A DNA stretch of 64,000 bases from JAFDVL01 sp963794955 (lineage in GTDB: Bacteria > Acidobacteriota > Blastocatellia > RBC074): the NCBI GenBank assembly GCA_963794955.1, contig CAWCGF010000002.1, positions 1-64,000 of the forward strand. Direction: 5' to 3'. Shown piece after piece: positions 1 to 8,481 of the stretch. The position numbers and the translations under genes are program-made. Numbering within the stretch: the first letter of the stretch is position 1; every line of letters begins with the position of its first letter. The notes below the pieces were generated by a model that ran no database searches, was not told where the DNA came from, and saw only the letters and a list, made by a program, of their open reading frames with translations.

Positions 1-26
1 ATTTCCAAATTGCTATTGGGTGAATT

Positions 27-818
27 TTATCCGCTAGGACAGATTACACGAAAGGCACGCTTGAGGAAACGACCAGTTCTAAAAACCAAACGGTTACTAT
101 TCGCCAAAATTTTGTCGGAATATTTTTCTGCTTCTTCCTCTTGTTCTGGGTCTTGCCCGAAGGTATGTCTATGAACGTGATGTCCAATTTCATGGTACAA
201 AATCCTCTCAATGAAGAAATTATTAAACCATGACATCGGACTCCATCGTGGAGAAGGATTATCCCAAACGAGATTGATTCGATACAGGATGGGTATGTAA
301 CTACCCAAACTATCCAAATCTCCTTTTCTAAGAACGTAAATACGTTCTATCTCCTTCACATCATCACTTGGGACGTTTCCGAGCCACTGCTCAAGCCACG
401 CCTTCACATTTTGCTTTGTTACAAGCTTCCTATGCTCAAATATTTCGACTCCACAAACTTCGTATGGTGCGTAATCGGCAAGTGTAAATCTGCAAATCGA
501 ATTTAGCACACTCGCTATCGCCAGATCGCAACCATTAGCCGTTAGAAAATCCGTAATTTTTCGCGCCTCAGCTTCATGTATGTCATGAATGAGATTAACT
601 AGACCGACAACATAGCGGACCTCATTCGCGTATTTAACTTTTGACCAATTAGACTGTAAAACTACCTCACGAATTTGCGGAATGGCTGGCACACCAATTT
701 GAAACAAAGCCTTGTACCCTTCGTACATTTCCGACACATTATTCTGAGTTAAGCCCCGAATAAGTGTTTTCAAGTTACGGCTGATATTTTGACTCTGTTC
801 GTTTTTCTGGTCGTCCAT
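27..818 (-). CDS. HEIGHH-motif putative metalloprotease
   Basis: The protein has 263 residues from the chosen start. It carries HEIGHH at about residues 209-214, the HExxH zinc signature of metallopeptidases, followed by an acidic stretch (EQEEEAEKYSD) that could supply the third ligand. The N-terminal part looks helical. I see no signal peptide or membrane segment, so it is probably cytoplasmic. An upstream ATG at 875 would overlap the preceding MFS gene by 38 bases; the ATG at 818 starts 19 bases after that gene's stop and is preferred. It is the last gene of a six-gene minus-strand operon. The substrate is unknown, and I do not recognise a named family beyond the zinc motif. Confidence 0.7.
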   Translation of the reverse strand: MDDQKNEQSQNISRNLKTLIRGLTQNNVSEMYEGYKALFQIGVPAIPQIREVVLQSNWSKVKYANEVRYVVGLVNLIHDIHEAEARKITDFLTANGCDLAIASVLNSICRFTLADYAPYEVCGVEIFEHRKLVTKQNVKAWLEQWLGNVPSDDVKEIERIYVLRKGDLDSLGSYIPILYRINLVWDNPSPRWSPMSWFNNFFIERILYHEIGHHVHRHTFGQDPEQEEEAEKYSDKILANSNRLVFRTGRFLKRAFRVICPSG

Positions 819-837
819 TATTAACAGGACTAATGGC

Positions 838-2058
838 TTATGATGCCGTTGCTTCAGTTCGTTTACGTACCCCAATACCTACCAGATATTCTCCCAAAAA
901 TAAACAAACCACCCCCAATCCTGTACAGCCCGCCATCACCCCTGCCATCGGCAATGCTGTTCCATTGTGAAAGACACTAACCAGCGCCGAAGCAATCGTG
1001 GCGACGACGCTTTGCAAGAAGCCCATCAAGCCGGAGACAACGCCTGCGTTTTTGGCAAAGGGTTCTAACGCCAGCGCCGAGGTGTTGGGAAAAAGAAAGC
1101 CCTGCAAAAACAGATAGCAAAAGATCAAAGCTAACGTTCCTGCTTTCTGAATCGTGCTCGTGGCCGTTCCCAGCAAGAGCGAAAGTCCTGCCAAACACTG
1201 CAACGTGGCAACGATCCGCACGATTTGCGCGCTGGTTCGCCGCCGCAATAAGAGGCGATTCAATTGACTGCTGGCAATCAAGCCAAATGCATTCAAGCCG
1301 AAGACCCAACCGTAATGCCGCTCGCTGAGGTGAAACAGTTCCATAAACACAAACGGCGAGCCGCTGATGTAGGCGAACATTCCAGCCGCCGTGAGGCCAC
1401 CACACAGGGTGTACGCCATCAGCCAGGGATGACGTAATAATTTCAAGTATGCCAACAACACCGGGCCAGGATTGAGCGATACCGACTGGTCTGCATCTTT
1501 GCTTTCTGGCAGCACGCGCGCGACGAGAAAAAACAGCCAAATCCCCCAGCCGACCAGCAACAGAAAAATAGCGCGCCAACCCAGCGTCGTCACGACCAAT
1601 CCGCCGATGCTGGGCGCAACAATCGGAGCCGCGCCCATCACCAGCATCAACAACGAAAGGGCTTTGGCAATCTCATTGATTGGAAATAAATCCCGGACGA
1701 TGGCTCGAACGGCTACCATCCCAGCGCAGCCGCCCAGGGCCATCAACAACCGAAAGGCAATCAAGCCCTGCACTGATGTCACCAGACCACATCCGACCGC
1801 AGCCAGCGAATAAATCGCCAGGCCAACGAGCACGGGTTTCTTGCGGCCAAAGCGGTCGAGCACCGGGCCGTAAATCAATTGACCGAGGCTGATGCCAACA
1901 AAATAGCTGGTGAGGGATAACGTGACGTGGGAAATATCTGTCTGCAACTCCAGGGCGATCTGGGGAAAGCCCGGCAGGTACATATCAATGCTGAACGGCG
2001 CCAGCGCGGCCAAACCACCCAGAATCAGGATGACCGTCCTCGTACTTCGCTTCTTCAT
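838..2058 (-). CDS. Bcr/CflA-type MFS drug efflux transporter
   Basis: This 406-residue membrane protein has the length and about twelve hydrophobic segments of a proton-driven major facilitator. The N-terminus reads APFSIDMYLPGFP, the hallmark of the Bcr/CflA drug-resistance subfamily, and the loop 2-3 motif GPVLDRFGRKKP is intact. Family members export bicyclomycin, chloramphenicol or related compounds; the substrate here cannot be read from sequence. The gene lies 12 bases after the aldo/keto reductase stop and 19 bases before the metalloprotease, so it is probably co-transcribed with both. Confidence 0.9.
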   Translation of the reverse strand: MKKRSTRTVILILGGLAALAPFSIDMYLPGFPQIALELQTDISHVTLSLTSYFVGISLGQLIYGPVLDRFGRKKPVLVGLAIYSLAAVGCGLVTSVQGLIAFRLLMALGGCAGMVAVRAIVRDLFPINEIAKALSLLMLVMGAAPIVAPSIGGLVVTTLGWRAIFLLLVGWGIWLFFLVARVLPESKDADQSVSLNPGPVLLAYLKLLRHPWLMAYTLCGGLTAAGMFAYISGSPFVFMELFHLSERHYGWVFGLNAFGLIASSQLNRLLLRRRTSAQIVRIVATLQCLAGLSLLLGTATSTIQKAGTLALIFCYLFLQGFLFPNTSALALEPFAKNAGVVSGLMGFLQSVVATIASALVSVFHNGTALPMAGVMAGCTGLGVVCLFLGEYLVGIGVRKRTEATAS

Positions 2059-2070
2059 TCAAGTGATCAC

Positions 2071-3018
2071 TTAGCCCCGCATCTCGCCGAACGTTGGGAA
2101 GCCGTGTTGCGCGCGGCCAATCGGGCCTTCGTGCTTGGCTGTAACTTTGTATAATTCGTAACGACCATCGGCACCCGCCGCCGCGAGACTAGCGCGTAAC
2201 GACTGCATTTCTTCGGCGCTCATCGGCGTAAAGTTCCGCGCGACTTTGAGGTTTTGTTCGAGCGTTTCAGGCTTGAGGATGCCGCTTACGGTTGTTGCGA
2301 CGGGCAAGCTCATGGCATAGCGCAGGGCGTCTTCCGGTGCGACGACGCCTTGTTTCAGCATCCCGGCATCGCCGCCGAAACTCTTCATCCCAACGGCGGC
2401 AATTCCCTGCCGCGCCAGTTCCGGTAAGACTTTTTGCTCGAAGCTGCGAAAGGTGCCATCCAGGCAATTCAACGGCAGTTGGCAGGCGTCGAAAGGATAT
2501 TCATACGCGAGCATCTGCAAATGAATCTCGGCGCTTTTGTGTCCCGTAAAACCGACAAAGCGCACTTTGCCTTGTTGCTTGGCTAACTCTAAGGCTTCAA
2601 TGACGCCGCCGGAGGCAAAGTGCAATTCCGGGTCGTTTTCGTAGGCTAGTTCATGGATTTGCCATAAATCGAGGTGATCGGTTTGCAAGCGGCGCAGCGA
2701 GTCTTCGAGTTGACGCATCGCTTCGTGCTTGTCGCGTCCGTGTGTGCAAACTTTAGTCATCAGGAAGACTTGCTCGCGGCGGTCATGAATTGCTTTGCCC
2801 ATCAACTCTTCGCTCCGTCCGTCGTGATATTCCCACGCGTTATCGAGGAAAGTAATGCCTTCATCAATCGCCTGCTGGCATAAACGAATCGCGTCGCTGT
2901 CCTCTTTGATAACGCCGAGATGATAACCGCCCAGCCCGATAGCTGTGACTTGTTCGCCCGTGCGTCCAAGTGGTCGAAGTGGAATTCCGGCTGCGTTTTG
3001 TATCAGTGTTTCTGTCAT
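2071..3018 (-). CDS. Aldo/keto reductase
   Basis: The 315-residue protein is an NADPH-dependent TIM-barrel oxidoreductase. The family tetrad is visible as Asp59 and Tyr64 in LDNAWEY, Lys89 in LMTKV and His122 in WQIHEL. The N-terminal RPLGRTGEQVTAIGLGG strand is typical of the group. It would reduce aldehydes or ketones in the cytoplasm. The start lies 27 bases after the YjbQ stop within the minus-strand operon. The substrate is not predictable. Confidence 0.92.
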   Translation of the reverse strand: MTETLIQNAAGIPLRPLGRTGEQVTAIGLGGYHLGVIKEDSDAIRLCQQAIDEGITFLDNAWEYHDGRSEELMGKAIHDRREQVFLMTKVCTHGRDKHEAMRQLEDSLRRLQTDHLDLWQIHELAYENDPELHFASGGVIEALELAKQQGKVRFVGFTGHKSAEIHLQMLAYEYPFDACQLPLNCLDGTFRSFEQKVLPELARQGIAAVGMKSFGGDAGMLKQGVVAPEDALRYAMSLPVATTVSGILKPETLEQNLKVARNFTPMSAEEMQSLRASLAAAGADGRYELYKVTAKHEGPIGRAQHGFPTFGEMRG

Positions 3019-3045
3019 AAAATTAGTGTTCCAAATTGAATTTAA

Positions 3046-3477
3046 TCAAGACTTATTTTGCCCAAACAAAGTTACGACGATTTGTCGCGCCCCGCCGTGA
3101 TCGCGGTGCTCGCCAAGGTAAATGCCCTGCCAGGTGCCCAGCAGCAGCTTCCCACGTCCCACCGGAATCATCAACCCGCTGCCCAGCAACGAGGCTTTGA
3201 TATGCGCCGGCATATCGTCCGCGCCTTCCAATGTGTGTTCATAATACGGCGCGTCTTCGGGTACGATTTCATTGAGGTGGCGTTCAAAATCGCCGCGCAC
3301 ATCGGGGCTGACATTTTCGTTGATCGTCAACGAAGCGGACGTGTGTTGGATGAACAAATGCAGGAAGCCGATTTCGAGATCGCGTAGTTCCGGCAAGTGT
3401 TCCAGGATTTCCCGCGTGACGACGTGAAAGCCGCGCAGGCGTGATTGGAGAGTTATGATTTTTTGTGACCAGTACAT
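3046..3477 (-). CDS. YjbQ/UPF0047 family protein (secondary thiamine-phosphate synthase type)
   Basis: The 143-residue protein matches the small YjbQ family: FIQHTSASLTINEN, SPDVRGDFERHLNEIVP, and a C-terminal GTWQGIYLGEHRDHGG with conserved His and Asp. Some homologues show weak thiamine-phosphate synthase activity; the physiological role is uncertain. A longer frame begins at 3501 but overlaps the ClpX-like gene. The ATG at 3477 starts 5 bases past that gene's stop and gives the usual family length, so I chose it. Confidence 0.9.
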   Translation of the reverse strand: MYWSQKIITLQSRLRGFHVVTREILEHLPELRDLEIGFLHLFIQHTSASLTINENVSPDVRGDFERHLNEIVPEDAPYYEHTLEGADDMPAHIKASLLGSGLMIPVGRGKLLLGTWQGIYLGEHRDHGGARQIVVTLFGQNKS

Positions 3478-3482
3478 CGAAT

Positions 3483-4643
3483 TCAAGCTTCCAGTTGCCA
3501 TTGCAACAAGTTGTCTTTGACGTTTATGACTACGGTTCCGCCGCGCTTCAGTCCGAACATCTCGAACGCCACGCGCTCAATCGCCGTCGCCAATTCGGAG
3601 TGCAAGCCGCGTGCGCCCGTGCCCCGCTTGACGCTATTTGTAACGACGTGTTCAATGGCCGCTGTTGTTACTTTCAGATGTAATCCTTCGCCCGCGAATT
3701 CGCATTCGTATTGTGGTAGCACATTGTCTTGGAGGATTTGTTTGAGCGTTTCGTTGGACAGTGGGGGGAAGCTCACGATCCGCGTAAAGCGACCTATCAG
3801 TTCCGGGAGGAAGCCGTATTTCTGAAAGCCCTCGACCTCTTCGACGACCTTGACAGCGTTGGTTTCAGCTTCAACCTTGCGGGATTGAAAGCCAATGGTA
3901 GTCCTATCCGTTTTGAGCAGTTCCTCCAACCCTGAAAAAGCACCGCAGGCAATGAACGGCAAATCGTGGGTAGCAAACGTCAGGCGCGGGCCAAACTGCG
4001 AATAGCCGTAATCCATCGGAATTTGTACTTCTGCCCCGTGCAACATCGTCAGCAATTCGCGCTGCACGCCATAGCCGGAAACGTCCTTCGTAGTCCCCTC
4101 GCCCGCAAAGCGCGAGTTGGTGCTGGAAGCGGCGATCTTGTCGAACTCGTCCAGGCAAACAATCCCACATTCCGCCATCAACGGATTGTTATCCGCGGCA
4201 TTCACCAGGCGCGTCAAAATCGTCTTTACGTCATCGCCGATGTAGCCGCTTTCCGTGAAGCTGGTAATGTCTACGATAACCGTTGGCAATTTGAAAATTT
4301 CGCGGAACAGCAATTCAACCAGGAACGTTTTGCCACACCCCGTCGGGCCGGCCATCAGCGTGTTTTGTTTGGGCGGAAGCTCATGCCGGGCGTAGCCTTC
4401 GACATAAATCCGCTTGAGGCGACGAATATGCCGATACGCCATTAGCGCCAACGCACTTCGTTGTTCAGGTTGTCCTTTGTAACCGAGCTTTTCGACTTGT
4501 TCGCTGATTACTTGCGGTGCGGCCAACGGCAACTGTTCGATGAAGGTACGACGTGCCGCGACTTGCTCATTCCGCCATTCGTCATAATTGTATTCAGGCT
4601 CTTGTATTTCGTCGGTAAAGACATCCGTAAAATCGGTATTCAT
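3483..4643 (-). CDS. ClpX-like AAA+ ATPase without zinc domain
   Basis: The 386-residue ATPase has Walker A GPTGCGKT at residues 99-106, Walker B CLDEFDK at about 163-169, and a GTGARGL sensor-2 motif near the C-terminus, all as in ClpX. The first ~90 residues lack the four-Cys zinc-binding domain of true ClpX and are acidic instead (DVFTDEIQEPEYNYDEW), so substrate or adaptor recognition should differ. No ClpP is visible nearby. The gene follows a 188-residue unknown protein by 20 bases and precedes yjbQ by 5. It is probably a stand-alone unfoldase or remodeller; whether it pairs with ClpP is unknown. Confidence 0.85.
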   Translation of the reverse strand: MNTDFTDVFTDEIQEPEYNYDEWRNEQVAARRTFIEQLPLAAPQVISEQVEKLGYKGQPEQRSALALMAYRHIRRLKRIYVEGYARHELPPKQNTLMAGPTGCGKTFLVELLFREIFKLPTVIVDITSFTESGYIGDDVKTILTRLVNAADNNPLMAECGIVCLDEFDKIAASSTNSRFAGEGTTKDVSGYGVQRELLTMLHGAEVQIPMDYGYSQFGPRLTFATHDLPFIACGAFSGLEELLKTDRTTIGFQSRKVEAETNAVKVVEEVEGFQKYGFLPELIGRFTRIVSFPPLSNETLKQILQDNVLPQYECEFAGEGLHLKVTTAAIEHVVTNSVKRGTGARGLHSELATAIERVAFEMFGLKRGGTVVINVKDNLLQWQLEA

Positions 4644-4663
4644 GGTTTCTCTGGCGATTCGCG

Positions 4664-5230
4664 CTAATTCAGAGCGGGGTTAATAAGGGGCTGTGGGCCG
4701 TGGATATGAAAGATGTCCGGCATCGGCTTGAGCAAAGCGCGCATCTGTTCGCGTTCTTCGGTTGTATGCTTGCGCTGCGAATCACCGAGCAACCCAGCAA
4801 AGCGCATTTGCCCATTATCAGCAACCATCTCGTTGAGGTCTTCGCGTTCTTTGCAGTTCAGCAAGCGCCCTCCGGCATCCCGTTTGATCACATAGAGCTT
4901 GGCTTCTTTTTCGTCATGGTTTTCGCCGTACACGATCATCACTTCCTGACGGCGCGGGTCTTTCGAGGGACGCGTTGCCAATTCTTCTCCGGGCCTATCC
5001 AGTAGTACCATCCAACCAGTAAACAGCACAAAATATTCCGTGGCATTATGCACCAGCAAGTTGCCGGCAAGGGCCATGCTGAAGCGTTCTTTGTCCTGAT
5101 CTTTTTCGACCTGCATCCAAATTTTGAAGCCTCGTCCACGAGCATCAAAACCAATCGCCATGAGCGGCAAATCGCCATCTCGTTTAAGCGCACGCTGTGC
5201 TTCCTTGAGAGCCTGATTGAAGTGTTTCAC
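4664..5230 (-). CDS. Conserved-looking hypothetical protein, partner of the ClpX-like gene
   Basis: I do not recognise this 188-residue protein. It is soluble, mixed alpha/beta and highly charged, with no signal peptide or membrane helix. The C-terminal third is rich in E, R and K (REDLNEMVADNG, TTEEREQMRALL). It is the first gene behind the promoter at 5271-5299, and the ClpX-like gene follows after 20 bases, so it could be an adaptor or substrate for that ATPase. This is inferred from position only. Confidence 0.7.
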   Translation of the reverse strand: MKHFNQALKEAQRALKRDGDLPLMAIGFDARGRGFKIWMQVEKDQDKERFSMALAGNLLVHNATEYFVLFTGWMVLLDRPGEELATRPSKDPRRQEVMIVYGENHDEKEAKLYVIKRDAGGRLLNCKEREDLNEMVADNGQMRFAGLLGDSQRKHTTEEREQMRALLKPMPDIFHIHGPQPLINPALN

Positions 5231-5270
5231 ATTGCACCTCGAAATTCATCAGTATTGTCTGAGGTTGCGT

Positions 5271-5299
5271 AGTATAGAGGCGCGATCTTTCCTTGACAA
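5271..5299 (-). promoter_or_regulatory. Sigma70-like promoter of the minus-strand operon
   Basis: On the minus strand TTGTCA (5299-5294) and TATACT (5276-5271) are separated by exactly 17 bases, a near-consensus -35/-10 pair. It lies about 40 bases upstream of the start of the 188-residue gene and could drive all six genes down to position 27. Confidence 0.65.
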
Positions 5300-5585
5300 G
5301 GAAGGGCTTAGCGATGACGCGCCAATGTGCCTGACATTGCGCCGCGCCAACCATCGCGGCAGGAGGAACAAAGCGTGGGTGGCTTCCTTGACGCGCGGCT
5401 TGAAATAGTATTTGTTTTCTTGCATTATGGGGTGGAGCCAGTAATCAACTGATAATCGAACCGACCGACGCTCCCTTCCAACTATCTTTCAGTAAGGAAA
5501 AGGGAAGCACTGAAAAAGCACAGTCGGTAAGATCAGCCGAAACATTATCAGCCAAGCGTTACGTTACCCCGCGAAAGCCGAAGCC
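5300..5585. other. Intergenic stretch without recognised gene
   Basis: This gap lies between the promoter of the minus-strand operon and the frameshifted histidine kinase. I see no convincing coding region or RNA. The related kinases I know are much longer at the N-terminus, but I could not find sensor-domain remnants here by eye. Confidence 0.5.
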
Positions 5586-6387
5586 ATGAACGAGATATAC
5601 GCCCTGTGTCATTCCCTCTTGCTTGGGGACAAGACGACTTCCCTCCGCCAAGCCGCAATTTCCTTCCTTACCACGCACGTTAACAGTGCCTTGTGGCTGA
5701 CGTTGATCGGGATAGTCATCATTATCTTCCTCTACGCGTGCTATCGGTATCGAGCGCAGCAACGGCTTGCCTTAGAGCGGATGCGGGCGCGGATTGCGAT
5801 GGATTTGCACGATGACATTGGAGCCAATCTTTCTAGCATCGCCATGCTCAGCGAGGTGATGCAGCAAGACCTGGAAAACCCGGAACTCCCGGCCCGCCTG
5901 GCGCGCATCGCCAGCATCTCCCGCGAATCAGTGGATTCCCTGAGCGACATCGTGTGGGCTCAACCCAGCGCAAGACCGCCTCGTTGATTTAACGCAGCGC
6001 ATGCGCCGCCTCGCCGATGACCTCTGTGCCGCGCGCGACCTGGAGTTCAGCTTCCACGCCGATGTCACCGAGCAAGGCTGCAAGCTCATTACCGAGACGC
6101 GCCGTGAACTGTTGCTGATCTTCAAAGAATGCATCAACAACATTGCCAAACATTCGAATTGCACCAGCGTGGATGTCATCTTTCAGCAACGAGGCGACTG
6201 CTTACGGTTGATCATTGCGGATAACGGGAAAGGGATTGACCTGGCGGCGATGCAAAACGGCAACGGCCTGGGCAGTATGCGACAACGGGCGCGGAAACTG
6301 GGCGGCACCTTGGAAATCAAATCCGTCAATGGCTATGGCACCACGATTTCGCTCCAACTTCCCTTCTTGCGGGAAAAAACATTCTGA
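5586..6387 (+). pseudogene. Frameshifted sensor histidine kinase (HisKA_3/HATPase_c)
   Basis: The first frame encodes one transmembrane segment (about residues 35-52), then a HisKA_3 dimerisation motif with phospho-acceptor His75 in DLHDDIGANLSS, and ends at 5987 after SDIVWA. The second frame resumes with N-P-x-Q-D-R-L-V-D-L at about 5962 and encodes the ATP-binding domain (N-box ECINNIAKH, G1 box DNGKGID, G2 box GNGLGSMRQRA) to 6387. In relatives the join reads WAINP, so the isoleucine codon has probably lost two bases near 5959-5961. The large periplasmic propeller sensor often found in this family is absent. Either a decayed gene or a sequencing indel is possible. Confidence 0.85.
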
Positions 6388-6517
6388 GGGGCAAAGAGAA
6401 ACTACACACCTATGTAGTGACGAGGAAGCGCAGATCGGCATAAGCTTCCCGCCGTCTACGAGGGCACAGGCTGACGGTACAGCTTCCAACCAAACTTCCA
6501 ATGATGCAGGGGTAAAT

Positions 6518-6937
6518 ATGACCAACGAATTCCGACCGCCAACGTCGTCTGCCGCCTCAGCCGCGGTACAGGTAGCGATTGTCGAAGACACCACCGATAT
6601 CCGCGAGAGCCTGCGCGTGTTGATTAACGATTCCACCGGCTTTCGTTGTAGTGGCGCCTATTATTCGGGCGAAGAAGCGCTGGACAAGATGGCGCGCGCC
6701 ATTCCTGACGTTGTCCTGATGGATCTTGGCTTGCCGAAAATGTCCGGGATCGAAGCGATTCAATGCTTGAAAGTGCGCTATCCGCAGATGTTGTTTTTAG
6801 TCCTGACCATCTACGACGATGACGAACGAATCTTCCAATCCCTGTGCGCGGGCGCGTGTGGCTATTTGCTGAAGAAAACGCCGCCCAGCAAATTGCTGGA
6901 AGGCACATCATCGGCCGATCAGACATCCTGGGCTTGA
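6518..6937 (+). pseudogene. Truncated NarL-type response regulator (receiver only)
   Basis: From the ATG at 6518 the protein has a complete CheY-like receiver: acidic pair in AIVEDTTD, phospho-acceptor Asp in VVLMDLGLP, switch Thr in LTIYDD and Lys in LLKKTPP. After KLLE the frame runs into unrelated residues and stops at 6937. The LuxR-type DNA-binding helix expected in this family is missing. The preceding frameshifted kinase is its likely former partner. The break coincides with the start of homology to the next pseudogene, so one deletion probably removed the regulator's HTH and that gene's 5' end. An upstream in-frame Met at 6215 lies inside the kinase and is rejected as start. Confidence 0.85.
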
Positions 6938-8478
6938 ACTTTCTGGAAAAAGGAATGGCCGTCGCGCGCTTCGTCGGACGGGTACATATTCGTTCTGCAA
7001 GTGGCGCTGAAAGCGGATTTGGAACCGGGTTTATGGTCTCGCCGCGTTTGCTGCTGACTAATAATCATGTCCGGCGTAACGCCGCCGAAGCACGCTTCAG
7101 CGAAGTGGAATTTGATTTCCAGTCGGACCGCTTTGGCAGGATGTTAACGGTCGTCACATTCGGATTGGAACCAGATGTTTTCTTCCTGACGGATCGCGGT
7201 CTTGACTTCACCTTGGTCGCCGTTCGCCCACGCTCGCAAACCGGCATAGAACTCAAGCTGTATGGATGGAATCGGCTGTTGGAAGACGAAGGAAAGGCGA
7301 TTGAAGGAAACCCGCTGAACATCATCCAACATCCGCGCGGCGAGCCGAAACAATTAGCGATTCGCAGCAATAATTTGCTGGATGTGCTGGACAATTTTGC
7401 CCATTACGAAACAGATACGGAACCGGGATCGTCTGGCTCGCCGGTCTTCAATGATCTGTGGGAAGTGATCGGGCTTCATCACTCCGGCGTCCCAAAAACC
7501 GATGCAACAGGAAACCTGCTTGCCAAAGACGGCTCCATTTGGCACCCCGGCGATCCCCCGAACAGATTAGACTGGGTTGCCAATGAAGGCGTGCGCATCA
7601 GCCAATTGGTCAAGCATCTCAAAGCACAATCGCTCACGGGGCAAAAGGCCGACTTGCTAAATGAGTTATTGAATTTAGATCCCCCGCATCCATTTGAAGC
7701 CGCCGCCCTCGCGGAACACGAACAACAACAAACCAGGATGACTCCTGTTATGCCAAACAGTACCAATGCCAACATCACCCGAACCATTTCTATCCCGCTG
7801 GAAATCACCATCAGCTTAGGGATGCCAGAAGGAATAACGGGTGCGATTCCAACGCCACAGCCGATAGCTCAACCTACGCTATCAGCAACGCCACCACTTT
7901 CTCCGGCCTTTACCGAAGCAATTAGTATTGATCCGAACTATGCGACGCGGAAAGGATACAGCGCGGAGATTTTTGGGGACGGGCAATCGTCTGCTCCTCT
8001 TGCCCAAACTAAGCGCGACCATGAAGGCCAAAGCTGCCATCAACAAAAAAGCCACGGGCGCAGATAATTCTGTCCTGCCGTATCACCACTTCAGCGTGGT
8101 CATGAACGCCGAACGAAGGCTGGCATTTTTTACCGCAGTGAACATTGATGGCAAGAAGAAAGTAAGAGCATCAAGCGAGAAACGGACAAGTGGATTTTTG
8201 ATCCTCGTATCAAACGCGAGGAACAGGTGGGCGAAGAACTCTTTGCACAAAATCCGTTGGATCGGGGGTATCTGGTGCGGCGACTGGCCCCTGCGTGGGG
8301 AACGACAGAAAAGATGGCCAAAACTGCTAATGACAACACGTTCCATTTCACCAACTGTACGCCGCAACATCACGCCTTCAATGCTGGGCAAACCTTGTGG
8401 GTCGGCTTGGAAGATTACATTCTCAGGAACGCGAGGAAGGCAAAAAACATTACCATTGCCAATGTAGGAATGAAACAA
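6900..8478 (+). pseudogene. Decayed trypsin-like protease fused to DNA/RNA non-specific endonuclease
   Basis: A frame open from 6844 to 8067 encodes a V8/trypsin-like protease with its triad visible: His in LLLTNNHV, Asp in RGLDFTLVAV, Ser in EPGSSGSPVF. Homology begins near GRSDILGLNFLEKG, so the original N-terminus is lost. Nuclease sequence continues in frame 2 from about 7990 (LPKLSATMKAK ... LPYHHFSVVMN) and returns to frame 1 from about 8155 (ETDKWIFDPR ... TANDNTFHFTNC). The DRGH catalytic motif reads DRGY at 8260-8271. The nuclease ends early, at the 3' end of the convergent aminotransferase gene. Two frameshifts, a lost catalytic His and truncation at both ends mark it as dead. Confidence 0.85.
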
Positions 8479-8481
8479 TCA

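Noticed and set aside
977..1579. 200-residue open frame overlapping the Bcr-type transporter on the same strand
   Set aside because: It lies in another frame of a well-conserved MFS gene and has no family features.
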